Below, one piece after another: positions 1 to 6,369 of a stretch of 13,254 bases of DNA. Below the pieces are notes generated by a model. It ran no database searches. It was not told where the DNA came from and saw only the letters and a program-made list of their open reading frames with translations. Within the stretch, counting starts at the first letter, position 1; the number at the start of each line of letters is the position of its first letter. Made by a program: the position numbers and the translations under genes. The DNA is from Chloroflexota bacterium (GTDB taxonomy: Bacteria; Chloroflexota; UBA6077). The stretch lies in assembly GCA_021788565.1 (NCBI GenBank), contig JAJYKO010000056.1:1-13254 (forward strand). The letters are read 5' to 3'.

Positions 1-19
1 CCGTCGCGGCTCCGTTCGG

Positions 20-1441
20 CTACGGTTTTTCGTACTTCCAGATTGACCCTTCCGGCCTGTCTTCAATTGCAACCCCCAGGGCCCGAAGCCTGTCTCGTAT
101 CTCGTCGGAGAGCGCCCACTGCCGGGCCGACCTCAGCTTGTTTCTGATCTCGACAAGAAGATCTATGTACGGATCGGCGTCCCTGGCCTCGGCCGACCTG
201 GAACTCTGCAATTCGAGGCCCAGCACACCAGCAAGGTCTACCATCTTCTTCTGCGCGACCTCGAGGGCTTCATTTGGGTACCCTTCCTGCGTGCGCAGTC
301 GGTTCGTCTCGCGGGCGAGGTCGAACAGCGCAGCCAGCGCCTGGGCGCTGTTGAAGTCCGAATCCATCGCCGCCTCGAACGCCTGCTGCGTCGTCTCTGC
401 CAGCTTCTCGGCGGTCGCCAGCTCCTCCGGTCTTGCGGGACGGCTTGCAGCTAAACCGGTAGGGGCCTCTAGAGCCGAGCGGAGACGCGCCAGAGCCCTG
501 GCAGCCGCCTCTACTCCATCCTCGCTGTATGCCATAGGGGCCCGATACGGTATCGAAATCAGATACAGGCGCACCACCGCGGGCTCATACCGCTGGAGCA
601 GTTCCTGAACGGTAAGGAAGTTGTTCAACGAGTGAGACATCTTCTCTCCGCCTATGTTCAGGAGACCAACGTGAGCCCAGTACCGTGCGAAGGGCGAGCA
701 GCCGCAGTATGCCTCGCTCTGGGCGATCTCGTTTTCGTGGTGGGGGAAGATCAGGTCACGTCCGCCGGCATGAATGTCGATCTGCTCGCCAAGGGTCTGC
801 TGGATCATCGTCGAGCACTCGATGTGCCATCCAGGGCGGCCGGGACCCCATGGGCTCTCCCAGAAGGGTTCTCCCTCCTTCGCTCTCTTCCAGAGCGCGA
901 AATCCCTGGGGTCCTCCTTCCCCGGCTCCACCTCGACCCGGGCGCCCGCCATCACTCCCTCGTCTTCGGAGCGCTTAGACAACCGCCCATACTCGGGGAA
1001 TTTGCTCACACGATAGTAAACGTTTCCGTCCACATCGTACGCGTAGCCCTGCTCTATCAACTTCTCGACGAAAGCGATGATCTGCGGGATCACGTGCGTC
1101 GCCTTCGGATATTCGTCTGCCCTCATGACCTTGAGGGCGTCCATCACCTCGAAATAGGAGTCGGTATACTTCTGGGCGACGTCCCGCGGGTTGATTCCTT
1201 CCTTCTGGCCTCTCGCGATGATTTTGTCGTCCACATCGGTAAAGTTCTGGACGTAGTGAAGCTTGTAGCCACGGTACAGAAGGTATCGCCGGATCACGTC
1301 CATGGAGACGAACAAACGGGCGTGACCGACGTGAGGATGGAATTTCGGAGTCATGCCGCAGGAGTAAATCTTGACGACCTCGCCCCTCGGTATGAACTCC
1401 TCTTCCCGCCCCGTCATCGTGTTGGTTATCCTGAGAGCCAA
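20..1441 (-). CDS. cysS: Cysteinyl-tRNA synthetase
   Basis: Charges tRNA-Cys with cysteine in the cytoplasm (class I aminoacyl-tRNA synthetase). The 473-residue length is typical. The HIGH signature is HVGH at residues 37-40. Cys28, Cys209, His234 and Glu238 match the zinc ligands known for the E. coli enzyme in position and context (CSTM and FPHHENEIAQSEA surroundings). The KMSKS loop reads KMSHS at residues 267-271, so the second lysine is histidine, followed by LNN instead of the usual LGN. The start is TTG, supported by GGAGGA six bases upstream inside the ispF 3' end; the next candidate is ATG codon 9. The ispF stop is two bases upstream, which implies translational coupling as the last visible gene of the PIN/TRAM-ispD-ispF-cysS operon. 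The 19 bases beyond the stop carry GGAG on the coding strand, so another gene may begin just outside the window. Identity is secure. Confidence 0.97.
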   Translation of the reverse strand: MALRITNTMTGREEEFIPRGEVVKIYSCGMTPKFHPHVGHARLFVSMDVIRRYLLYRGYKLHYVQNFTDVDDKIIARGQKEGINPRDVAQKYTDSYFEVMDALKVMRADEYPKATHVIPQIIAFVEKLIEQGYAYDVDGNVYYRVSKFPEYGRLSKRSEDEGVMAGARVEVEPGKEDPRDFALWKRAKEGEPFWESPWGPGRPGWHIECSTMIQQTLGEQIDIHAGGRDLIFPHHENEIAQSEAYCGCSPFARYWAHVGLLNIGGEKMSHSLNNFLTVQELLQRYEPAVVRLYLISIPYRAPMAYSEDGVEAAARALARLRSALEAPTGLAASRPARPEELATAEKLAETTQQAFEAAMDSDFNSAQALAALFDLARETNRLRTQEGYPNEALEVAQKKMVDLAGVLGLELQSSRSAEARDADPYIDLLVEIRNKLRSARQWALSDEIRDRLRALGVAIEDRPEGSIWKYEKP

Positions 1442-1443
1442 GC

Positions 1444-1950
1444 TTACTCCTCCAGATTCCTCTCTTCACGCCTCGCCAGAAGCGCCACAGCGATGGCGGC
1501 GATACCCTCGCGCCGGCCGACGAAACCGAGTCCCTCATTAGTGGTGGCCTTGATGCCGACCTCGCGTTCCGATAGCCCCAGAACCTCGCCGATCGCCCGC
1601 CTCATCGCCGGCAAGTGCGGCGCCAGCTTAGGTCGCTCGGCGACAACCGTCGAGTCGACGTTCACCACGCTCCAACCGGCATCCTCCACAAGAGACCTCA
1701 CCGTAGCCAGCAGCCCGAGGCTGGACGCGTTCAGAAAACGTTCGTCGTCGGGCGGAAAGTGATGCCCGATATCCTCCAACCCGGCAGCGCCGAGCAACGC
1801 ATCCATCACCGCGTGGAGAAGCGCATCTGCGTCGGAGTGCCCCTCCAGGCCGGTCTCGTGGGGAATCGTAACACCGCCAAGTACCAGCGGGCGCCCCTTC
1901 ACCAGCCGGTGAACGTCGTAGCCGGTCCCGACTCGGACGCCTTGCCCCAC
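1444..1950 (-). CDS. ispF: 2-C-methyl-D-erythritol 2,4-cyclodiphosphate synthase
   Basis: Fifth enzyme of the MEP isoprenoid pathway. It cyclises CDP-methylerythritol 2-phosphate to MEcPP with release of CMP. The 168-residue length is close to the family's usual 155-165. Asp12 and His14 in GTGYDVHRL and His46 in the HSDADALLHAV segment are the expected divalent-metal ligands. DIGHHFPP follows at 60-67, and the C-terminal KATTNEGLGF loop keeps the substrate-phosphate Thr-Thr-x-Glu pattern. The start is GTG, one base after the ispD TGA stop, with only a weak GGAAG ribosome site about nine bases upstream, so translation probably depends on coupling to ispD. The stop lies two bases before the cysS start. 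Pairing with ispD, the enzyme two steps earlier, is the usual arrangement. I see no anomaly in the protein. Confidence 0.96.
   Translation of the reverse strand: MGQGVRVGTGYDVHRLVKGRPLVLGGVTIPHETGLEGHSDADALLHAVMDALLGAAGLEDIGHHFPPDDERFLNASSLGLLATVRSLVEDAGWSVVNVDSTVVAERPKLAPHLPAMRRAIGEVLGLSEREVGIKATTNEGLGFVGRREGIAAIAVALLARREERNLEE
1448..1453 (-). promoter_or_regulatory. Ribosome binding site deciding the TTG start of cysS
   Basis: The coding strand reads GGAGGA six bases before TTG at 1441. It lies inside the last codons of ispF. It favours the TTG start over the internal ATG at codon 9. Confidence 0.75.
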
Positions 1951-1951
1951 G

Positions 1952-2713
1952 TCAGGGCACTTCCGCTCGAACGCGGCGAGCCACCAAAGTCCTCGCCACG
2001 TCCAGGTCTTCTCGGGTCGTGAGTTTTATGTTGTACGGGTCCCCCGGGACTATCCGCACCGCGTACCCCAGACGCTCCACGGCTCCTGCGTCGTCGGTGA
2101 CCTCTCCCTCCAATGCCTCGTAGGCCCGCTTGAGCAGCTCCGTGCGGAAGACCTGTGGAGTCTGCGCCGCCCACAACGCATCCCGACTCACGGTCGCGCC
2201 CACAAACCCCTCCGCGTCGCCCCTCTTCAGTGTATCCCGCACCTGCACCGCGGCGACAGCGGCCCCATACCTCGCGGCGGCATCGTAGCAAGCGTCGATC
2301 AGCCGGCCGCGCACCAGCGGGCGGGCGCCGTCGTGTATCGCTACCAACGACACGTCACCCAAAGCCTTTAACCCCTGCCACACCGAGTCCTGGCGCCGCT
2401 CTCCCCCGTTGCACACCTCGGCACGAATGCCCAACTCACTCACCAGGTTTCGTGCATTCGCGAGTCTCTCCTGACTGACAACCAGCACGAGGCGCGCCAC
2501 GTGTGTCGAAAAAGCTCGCAAAGAGTAGGCCACCACGGGGAGGGGTCCGAGGGGAAGCCACACCTTGTCTGCTCCCATCCTCGTCCCACGTCCGGCGGCC
2601 ACGATCACCGCACCGCGGGAAACGAGGGATGAGGACTGAGGACTGAGGAGTGAGTGCTGAGTCCTGAGTCCTGAGGCCTGAGCTCTGGATCTCCCCGTCT
2701 CCGCGTCTCCCAT
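1952..2713 (-). CDS. ispD: 2-C-methyl-D-erythritol 4-phosphate cytidylyltransferase with repeat-encoded N-terminus
   Basis: Transfers CMP from CTP to MEP, the third step of the MEP pathway. The nucleotide-binding loop is VIVAAGRGTRMG at residues 36-47 of the 253-residue ORF. Later signatures are IHDGARPL, VRDTLKR, AAQTPQVF, the TDDAGAVE acidic segment and PYNIKLTTREDL. The first 35 residues have no counterpart in the family, whose members usually begin a few residues before the VIVAAG motif. In DNA these codons are degenerate tandem repeats (8-bp period, then 7-bp period). I keep ATG 2713 because AGAGG lies six bases upstream. The only late alternative is GTG at 2608, which has no visible ribosome site and would start directly at the motif. 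The gene lies 26 bases after the PIN/TRAM stop and one base before ispF. Identity is secure; the start is uncertain. Confidence 0.93.
   Translation of the reverse strand: MGDAETGRSRAQASGLRTQHSLLSPQSSSLVSRGAVIVAAGRGTRMGADKVWLPLGPLPVVAYSLRAFSTHVARLVLVVSQERLANARNLVSELGIRAEVCNGGERRQDSVWQGLKALGDVSLVAIHDGARPLVRGRLIDACYDAAARYGAAVAAVQVRDTLKRGDAEGFVGATVSRDALWAAQTPQVFRTELLKRAYEALEGEVTDDAGAVERLGYAVRIVPGDPYNIKLTTREDLDVARTLVARRVRAEVP
2624..2686 (-). repeat. Heptamer-phased degenerate tandem repeat, nine units
   Basis: The plus strand divides into nine consecutive 7-mers of form GAGNNNT: GAGGGAT, GAGGACT twice, GAGGAGT, GAGTGCT, GAGTCCT twice, GAGGCCT and GAGCTCT. The two halves are mutually complementary: 2632-2644 and 2660-2672 pair at 12 of 13 positions around a 15-nt loop. 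It lies inside the apparent ispD 5' coding region and encodes a Ser/Gln/Leu-rich stretch. Heptanucleotide repeats of this general style (STRR) are known from cyanobacteria; any link to those is only an analogy. Confidence 0.85.
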
Positions 2714-2740
2714 TCTCCCCCTCTACGTGTCTTCCCCTCT
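2685..2740 (-). repeat. Octamer-phased degenerate tandem repeat, seven units
   Basis: The plus strand divides into seven 8-mers ending in TCT: CTGGATCT, CCCCGTCT, CCGCGTCT, CCCATTCT, CCCCCTCT, ACGTGTCT and TCCCCTCT. It abuts the heptamer array and ends exactly at the last base of the PIN/TRAM stop codon. The apparent ispD ATG and its ribosome site both lie inside repeat units. Confidence 0.75.
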
Positions 2741-3792
2741 CAATTCTGGTGCTGCGGCGCTTTGGGGTGAGCGAAGATCATGCGGCCGGCTACAGTCTGC
2801 AGCACGCGAGTCACCACTATGTCCACGTCGCCATTTATGTGGCGACGCCCGTTCTCCACAACCACCATGGTTCCGTCGTCCAGGTAGGCGACACCCTGGC
2901 CAAATTCCTTGCCTTCCTGAATGATTCGAACGATCATCTCCTCTCCGGGGAACACCACCGATTTCACCGCGTTGGCCAGCTCGTTTATGTTGAGCACCTT
3001 AATTCCCTGAAGCTCGGCCACTCGGTTCAAGTTGTAGTCGTTGGTAATGATCGAGCAGCGCATGTTCTTAGCCAGCCGAACCAGTTTCCCGTCCACGTCA
3101 GGGACACTGTCAACCTCGACGTCGGAGATCTCGATGGGCACCACGGACTCCTTCTGGAGTTTGTTCAACATCTCCAGGCCTCGGCGGCCGCGGTTCCTGC
3201 GCACGGCGTCAGGAGAGTCGGCTATTTGCTGAAGCTCGGCTAGGACGAAACGCGGAATCACCATGGTCCCGACTATGAAGCCGGTATGGCTGATATCTGC
3301 TATTCGCCCATCGATGATGGCACTCGTATCGATGACCACCTTGTGCTCCGGCCCGCTCTTGCCTCGGCCTCCTTCTTTAGACAACCCCACGAGTTGGAAT
3401 ACGTCTTTCCGATGGGTCACCATGATCGTGGCGCCAAAGTACCCGAGCACGAGACTGGCCACCACAGGTAGGAATTTCCCGAGATAAGACGGAAGAAGCG
3501 AGAGGGGAAGAGACAGCAGGGCAGCAGTCAACAGACCTACCACGAGGCCGATTGCCCCGGCCACGACGTCGTGGGCAGGCATATTGCTGACTCGTCCTCT
3601 TGCCCAGTTGAAAGGACGAACGGTCACGTACGGTGTAATAAGCAGGCCGATACCGAAGGTCGCTGCGGCGATGGTGAAGACGTAAAGAAGATAATTCTGG
3701 GATGATGTATCAGTGAGAATAAGTCCGAACTGCCATCCCACCATCGCCGCCACCACGCCCCCGACAAGACGGATGGCGAACTCCACACTCAT
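2740..3792 (-). CDS. YacL-type integral membrane PIN/TRAM domain protein
   Basis: Membrane-anchored PIN-fold putative ribonuclease; its substrate is unknown. From the chosen start it has 350 residues. Four hydrophobic segments lie near 5-25, 33-53, 77-97 and 105-125, then a short basic linker. The PIN domain spans about 151-275, with VIDTSAIIDGRI (Asp155), Glu186, an acidic cluster near 230-234 and Asp252 in IITNDYNLNRVAE. A TRAM domain, a likely RNA-binding beta-barrel, occupies 281-344. This is the B. subtilis YacL architecture, and the location directly before ispD agrees. The start is ATG 3792 with AAGGAG seven bases upstream. The longer TTG-started frame from 3861 would begin inside the U-tract of a terminator and is rejected. 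Transcription may depend on read-through of that terminator, since I see no clear promoter in the 68-base gap. Confidence 0.93.
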   Translation of the reverse strand: MSVEFAIRLVGGVVAAMVGWQFGLILTDTSSQNYLLYVFTIAAATFGIGLLITPYVTVRPFNWARGRVSNMPAHDVVAGAIGLVVGLLTAALLSLPLSLLPSYLGKFLPVVASLVLGYFGATIMVTHRKDVFQLVGLSKEGGRGKSGPEHKVVIDTSAIIDGRIADISHTGFIVGTMVIPRFVLAELQQIADSPDAVRRNRGRRGLEMLNKLQKESVVPIEISDVEVDSVPDVDGKLVRLAKNMRCSIITNDYNLNRVAELQGIKVLNINELANAVKSVVFPGEEMIVRIIQEGKEFGQGVAYLDDGTMVVVENGRRHINGDVDIVVTRVLQTVAGRMIFAHPKAPQHQN

Positions 3793-3799
3793 TTTGCGT

Positions 3800-3805
3800 C
3801 TCCTT
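3800..3805 (-). promoter_or_regulatory. Ribosome binding site of the PIN/TRAM gene
   Basis: The coding strand reads AAGGAG seven bases before ATG 3792. This decides the start against the 23-codon TTG extension. Confidence 0.8.
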
Positions 3806-3859
3806 CTATTCGAACCTATCTGACCGCTTGAGTGCACCCCCTCTAACAGTGTATAGAAC

Positions 3860-3891
3860 AAAAAGTGTACTTGCCGCCGGCCAAGTACACT
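3860..3891 (-). terminator. Strong intrinsic terminator upstream of the PIN/TRAM gene
   Basis: A perfect 10-bp inverted repeat, AGTGTACTTG (3864-3873) and CAAGTACACT (3882-3891), encloses an 8-nt GC-rich loop. On the minus strand it is followed at once by TTTTTG. The orientation fits termination of minus-strand transcription arriving from the promoter at 3998-4026 or from the pycB pair, 68 bases before the PIN/TRAM start codon. Confidence 0.85.
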
Positions 3892-3991
3892 AGGTAGTTT
3901 CGCATGTGCTCGCTGTACGCATCACTCGTTCCCGACTGGGAACGTCTAGCTAGAACCCGCCACCGCCCGATGACAGCAGCGATCGTTCGAC
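3860..3991 (-). ncRNA. Putative small RNA or attenuation leader of unknown class
   Basis: The segment is bounded by a consensus promoter (start point predicted near 3991) and the strong terminator ending at 3860, so it should yield an RNA of about 130 nt. Besides the terminator it can form a 7-bp hairpin, CGTTCCC-GACT-GGGAACG (3927-3944), directly beside the palindrome TCTAGCTAGA (3945-3954). I see no convincing minus-strand reading frame with a ribosome site in it. I tried to match it to common riboswitch and T-box motifs by eye and recognised none. It could be a free-standing sRNA or a leader controlling read-through into the PIN/TRAM-ispD-ispF-cysS operon. Both readings are inference. Confidence 0.45.
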
Positions 3992-3997
3992 CACCGC

Positions 3998-4026
3998 ATA
4001 CTAGCACAGGCCATATGGCCTGTCAA
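3998..4026 (-). promoter_or_regulatory. Sigma70-type promoter with extended -10
   Basis: The coding strand has a perfect TTGACA (-35; 4021-4026), a 17-bp spacer and TAGTAT (-10; 3998-4003) preceded by TGC, an extended -10 element. It drives minus-strand transcription into the leader/terminator segment and possibly on to the PIN/TRAM operon. Confidence 0.7.
4006..4023. promoter_or_regulatory. 18-bp perfect palindrome in the promoter spacer (candidate operator)
   Basis: ACAGGCCATATGGCCTGT is perfectly self-complementary. It overlaps three bases of the -35 box and fills most of the spacer, where a bound dimeric repressor would block RNA polymerase. The regulator is unknown and none is encoded in the window. 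Confidence 0.5.
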
Positions 4027-4057
4027 AGAACCAACATACGATCATATACCTGGCCCC

Positions 4058-4079
4058 AAAGGCTGCGTTGCGCACAACC
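4058..4079 (-). terminator. Weak hairpin after the pycB-associated gene
   Basis: Two bases after the stop codon the coding strand can form GGUUGUG-CGCAA-CGCAGCC, seven pairs of which two are G-U, followed by UUUGG. The U-tract is short, so termination would be partial at best. Confidence 0.3.
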
Positions 4080-4080
4080 G

Positions 4081-4629
4081 CTACCTCTTGGCTACTATCT
4101 GCACCGTCTGTGGCGAACCGTCAACCAGAACCCCGGCCGAGCTCGCGCCTCGCTCCTTCACTTCCACCGCGTGGGGCTTGCCGTTGACGAGGAGGGTCTT
4201 CGCATTCGCGCGCTCGACCTGGAATGTAGCCCCATCCACCACGACAGTGGTCCCGTTCGCCCCACCGTTCCGAAGCTCGACCTCGTGATCGGCGTTGCCG
4301 ATCAGCATTCTATACGCTCCAGCACCGAGCCCCTTGGCAGAGACTCTCGCGCTCGGTGGCATAAGAGACTCAGGCAAATTGATTCTCTGGGACACGCCAT
4401 CGACGATCACCGTGACCCCGCTACCATCGGTCTCTTTGACCTCGACCGTATGAGGCTTGCCGACGAACACCTTGTTCGTGTCGCCAGGATCACGCCTAAT
4501 CTCGAAGACGTTCCCGTCCACGACTACTGTAGTAGATCCGGCTGGGCCGGCGGCTATCTCTACCTTGTGCTCCTTGCCGGCGACTCCCAAGACATCCAAC
4601 TTCAGCCCTCCACGCGGCGCGCCGCTCAT
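4081..4629 (-). CDS. Small beta-rich protein with a duplicated module, coupled to pycB
   Basis: A 182-residue protein whose two halves are copies of one module of about 65 residues (20-85 and 114-180). Shared signatures are HxVEx, TTVVVDGxxF, VxGKPHxVEVKE and a final VDG strand. No signal peptide or membrane segment is visible. The short alternating strands with VDG and VNGKPH turns resemble the segments next to biotin-carrier domains, or the BT domain of propionyl/methylcrotonyl-CoA carboxylases. However, it has no M-K-M biotinylation site. Its ATG overlaps the pycB TGA by four bases (ATGA), so it should be made in proportion to PycB. I infer an assembly or bridging subunit of the biotin-dependent carboxylase; the function is not established. 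A weak hairpin follows the stop. Confidence 0.85.
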   Translation of the reverse strand: MSGAPRGGLKLDVLGVAGKEHKVEIAAGPAGSTTVVVDGNVFEIRRDPGDTNKVFVGKPHTVEVKETDGSGVTVIVDGVSQRINLPESLMPPSARVSAKGLGAGAYRMLIGNADHEVELRNGGANGTTVVVDGATFQVERANAKTLLVNGKPHAVEVKERGASSAGVLVDGSPQTVQIVAKR

Positions 4630-6350
4630 CCAATCACGAGGAGTGGGGTGGCGAATCCAACGGAATCGCCCGCCGAGACGAAAACCTCTCGAACCGTCCC
4701 ATCTCGCTGCGCCTTGATACTATTGCCCATCTTCATCGCCTCGATCACGCACAACTCATCCCCTTTGTGCACCACATCCCCGGCCTTGACAGCCACAGAC
4801 AGCACCTTCCCCGGCAGTGGAGCCACAACCTTGTCTCCGGCAGCAGGTGCAGTGGACGGTCGAGGCGCTGCGGTAGCGGGTGCCGCGGGAGCAGCGGCTA
4901 CGGCCGGGGCTGTGGCGGGAACTGAAGAGCCGTCGGAAGGCTCTCCCATCGCACCCAGGGCCGCGGCCACCGCGGCAACCTGCTCAGCAGTCAGCCCCAG
5001 CGCTTTCTTTCCGCGGTTGGCAAGGAATTCCTTTGCCACCTGCGGAAACAGGACGTATGAGATCACGTCTTCGTCGCTCTTGGCAAGGCTCCCTATCTCG
5101 GCCTTTGCCTTCTCGAACTCCGGCTCCAATAGATCCGCGGGGCGCTCGCTGATGATCTCCTCGTCGCCGAGAACCAGTTTCCTGATTTCGGGATCGATCG
5201 GGGCTGGAGTCTTTCCATATAGCCCCTTGGCCAGGTTCTTGGTCTCCTTGGTTACCATCTTGTAGCGCTCGCCGAGCAGGACGTTCAGGGCCGCCTGAGT
5301 GCCAACGATCTGGCTGGATGGAGTAACCAGAGGCGGATACCCCAACTCCGCACGCACTCGTGGGACTTCCGCCAATACGTCGGGCAGCTTGCCCTCCTGC
5401 CCCTGCTCCCGCAACTGGTTGACCATGTTCGAGATCATGCCGCCTGGGATCTGGAACTGCAGCACATCTGTATCCACGCCGTGCATGTTGGACTCCAGAT
5501 GACTGTATTTCTTCCGCACCTCGGCGAAGTACTTGCCGATGCGTGAAAGCTTGCCGATATCCAGCCCAGTGTCCCTGGGTGTACCAGCCATTGCGGCGAC
5601 CATGGTCTCCGTCGGCGGCTGCGACGTGCCCAGGGACATGCTGGAGATAGCGCAGTCGACCATGTCCACACCGGCCTCGGCCGCCTTCAGGTAGGCCATG
5701 GAGGCCATCCCGCTGGTGTAGTGAGCGTGCAGCGAAATTGGCTTGTCGGTGATCGCTTTGAGGCGAGTCACCAGGTCATGCGCATCGGACGGGGAAATCA
5801 GACCGGCCATGTCCTTGATACAAATGGAGTCGGAGCCCAGATCCAGCAGTTCGCGCGCCATCTTCACGAAACCGTCGTTGCTGTGAACGGGGCTGAGCGT
5901 GTAGCAGACAGTGCCCTGAACGTGACCGCCCACCTTCTTGGTGGCACGAATGGCCGTCTCCATGTTACGGACATCGTTGAGGGCATCGAAGATCCGGAAG
6001 ATGTCCATTCCATTGTCTCGAGCCTTGGCTACAAACCGCTCCACTATGTCGTCCGCGTAGTGCCGGTAGCCCACGATGTTCTGACCGCGCAGCAGCATCT
6101 GAAGCTTGGTCTTGGGCATGCGCTTTCGCATGATCCGGAGCCTCTCCCATGGATCCTCGTCGAGGAAGCGCATACAGGCGTCGAAGGTGGCCCCTCCCCA
6201 GACTTCCAGCGACCAGTAGCCGATCTCGTCCAGCCACTCCATCGCAGGGATCATGTCCTCGATCCTCATGCGAGTCGCCAGCAAGGACTGATGACTATCG
6301 CGCAGCACGGTGTCAGTAATACCGAGAGGATTCACCTCGGCCTTGTTCAT
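4626..6350 (-). CDS. pycB: Biotin-dependent carboxyltransferase (pyruvate carboxylase subunit B / oxaloacetate decarboxylase alpha type)
   Basis: Moves a carboxyl group between carboxybiotin and pyruvate/oxaloacetate. The 574-residue protein has a TIM-barrel carboxyltransferase domain at about 8-270. It shows TDTVLRDSHQSLLATRM, LLRGQN, DIFRIFDALND, the CIKDMAG segment (Lys179, the expected carbamylated metal-site lysine) and SLHAHYTSG (metal ligands His208 and His210). The conserved PGGMISNMVNQL segment follows. An Ala/Pro-rich linker near 470-500 leads to a biotinyl domain with EAMKM, whose Lys540 is 34 residues from the end as usual. ATG 6350 has GGAGGA eight bases upstream; the longer TTG frame from 6371 is rejected. 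No biotin carboxylase subunit or sodium-pump beta subunit is nearby. Anaplerotic pyruvate carboxylase and oxaloacetate decarboxylase therefore cannot be separated from sequence alone, and the symbol is provisional. Confidence 0.93.
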   Translation of the reverse strand: MNKAEVNPLGITDTVLRDSHQSLLATRMRIEDMIPAMEWLDEIGYWSLEVWGGATFDACMRFLDEDPWERLRIMRKRMPKTKLQMLLRGQNIVGYRHYADDIVERFVAKARDNGMDIFRIFDALNDVRNMETAIRATKKVGGHVQGTVCYTLSPVHSNDGFVKMARELLDLGSDSICIKDMAGLISPSDAHDLVTRLKAITDKPISLHAHYTSGMASMAYLKAAEAGVDMVDCAISSMSLGTSQPPTETMVAAMAGTPRDTGLDIGKLSRIGKYFAEVRKKYSHLESNMHGVDTDVLQFQIPGGMISNMVNQLREQGQEGKLPDVLAEVPRVRAELGYPPLVTPSSQIVGTQAALNVLLGERYKMVTKETKNLAKGLYGKTPAPIDPEIRKLVLGDEEIISERPADLLEPEFEKAKAEIGSLAKSDEDVISYVLFPQVAKEFLANRGKKALGLTAEQVAAVAAALGAMGEPSDGSSVPATAPAVAAAPAAPATAAPRPSTAPAAGDKVVAPLPGKVLSVAVKAGDVVHKGDELCVIEAMKMGNSIKAQRDGTVREVFVSAGDSVGFATPLLVIG

Positions 6351-6358
6351 TCGTAGTC

Positions 6359-6364
6359 TCCTCC
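6359..6364 (-). promoter_or_regulatory. Ribosome binding site deciding the pycB start
   Basis: GGAGGA on the coding strand lies eight bases before ATG 6350, supporting it over the in-frame TTG at 6371. Confidence 0.8.
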
Positions 6365-6369
6365 CATTC

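Noticed and set aside
632..1762. Plus-strand open frame of 376 codons opposite cysS and ispF
   Set aside because: It is antisense to two well-identified enzymes, with no recognisable motif or ribosome site.
2624..2686. CRISPR array
   Set aside because: Units are 7 bp with no spacers; this is a degenerate short tandem repeat.
3793..3861. 23-codon TTG-started N-terminal extension of the PIN/TRAM protein
   Set aside because: It would start inside the terminator U-tract, has no ribosome site, and the ATG at 3792 has AAGGAG at seven bases.
3976..3997. 22-nt hairpin with several G-U pairs at the 5' edge of the leader
   Set aside because: Its first bases fall upstream of the predicted transcription start, so the full stem would probably not exist in the RNA.
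4081..4629. Biotin carboxyl carrier protein
   Set aside because: There is no M-K-M or equivalent lysine-bearing hairpin in either copy; the biotin site is at the PycB C-terminus.
3904..5265. Long plus-strand open frame of 453 codons
   Set aside because: It is antisense to pycB and the duplicated-module gene, has no family signature, has composition typical of a G+C-rich shadow frame, and both genes beneath it are firmly supported.
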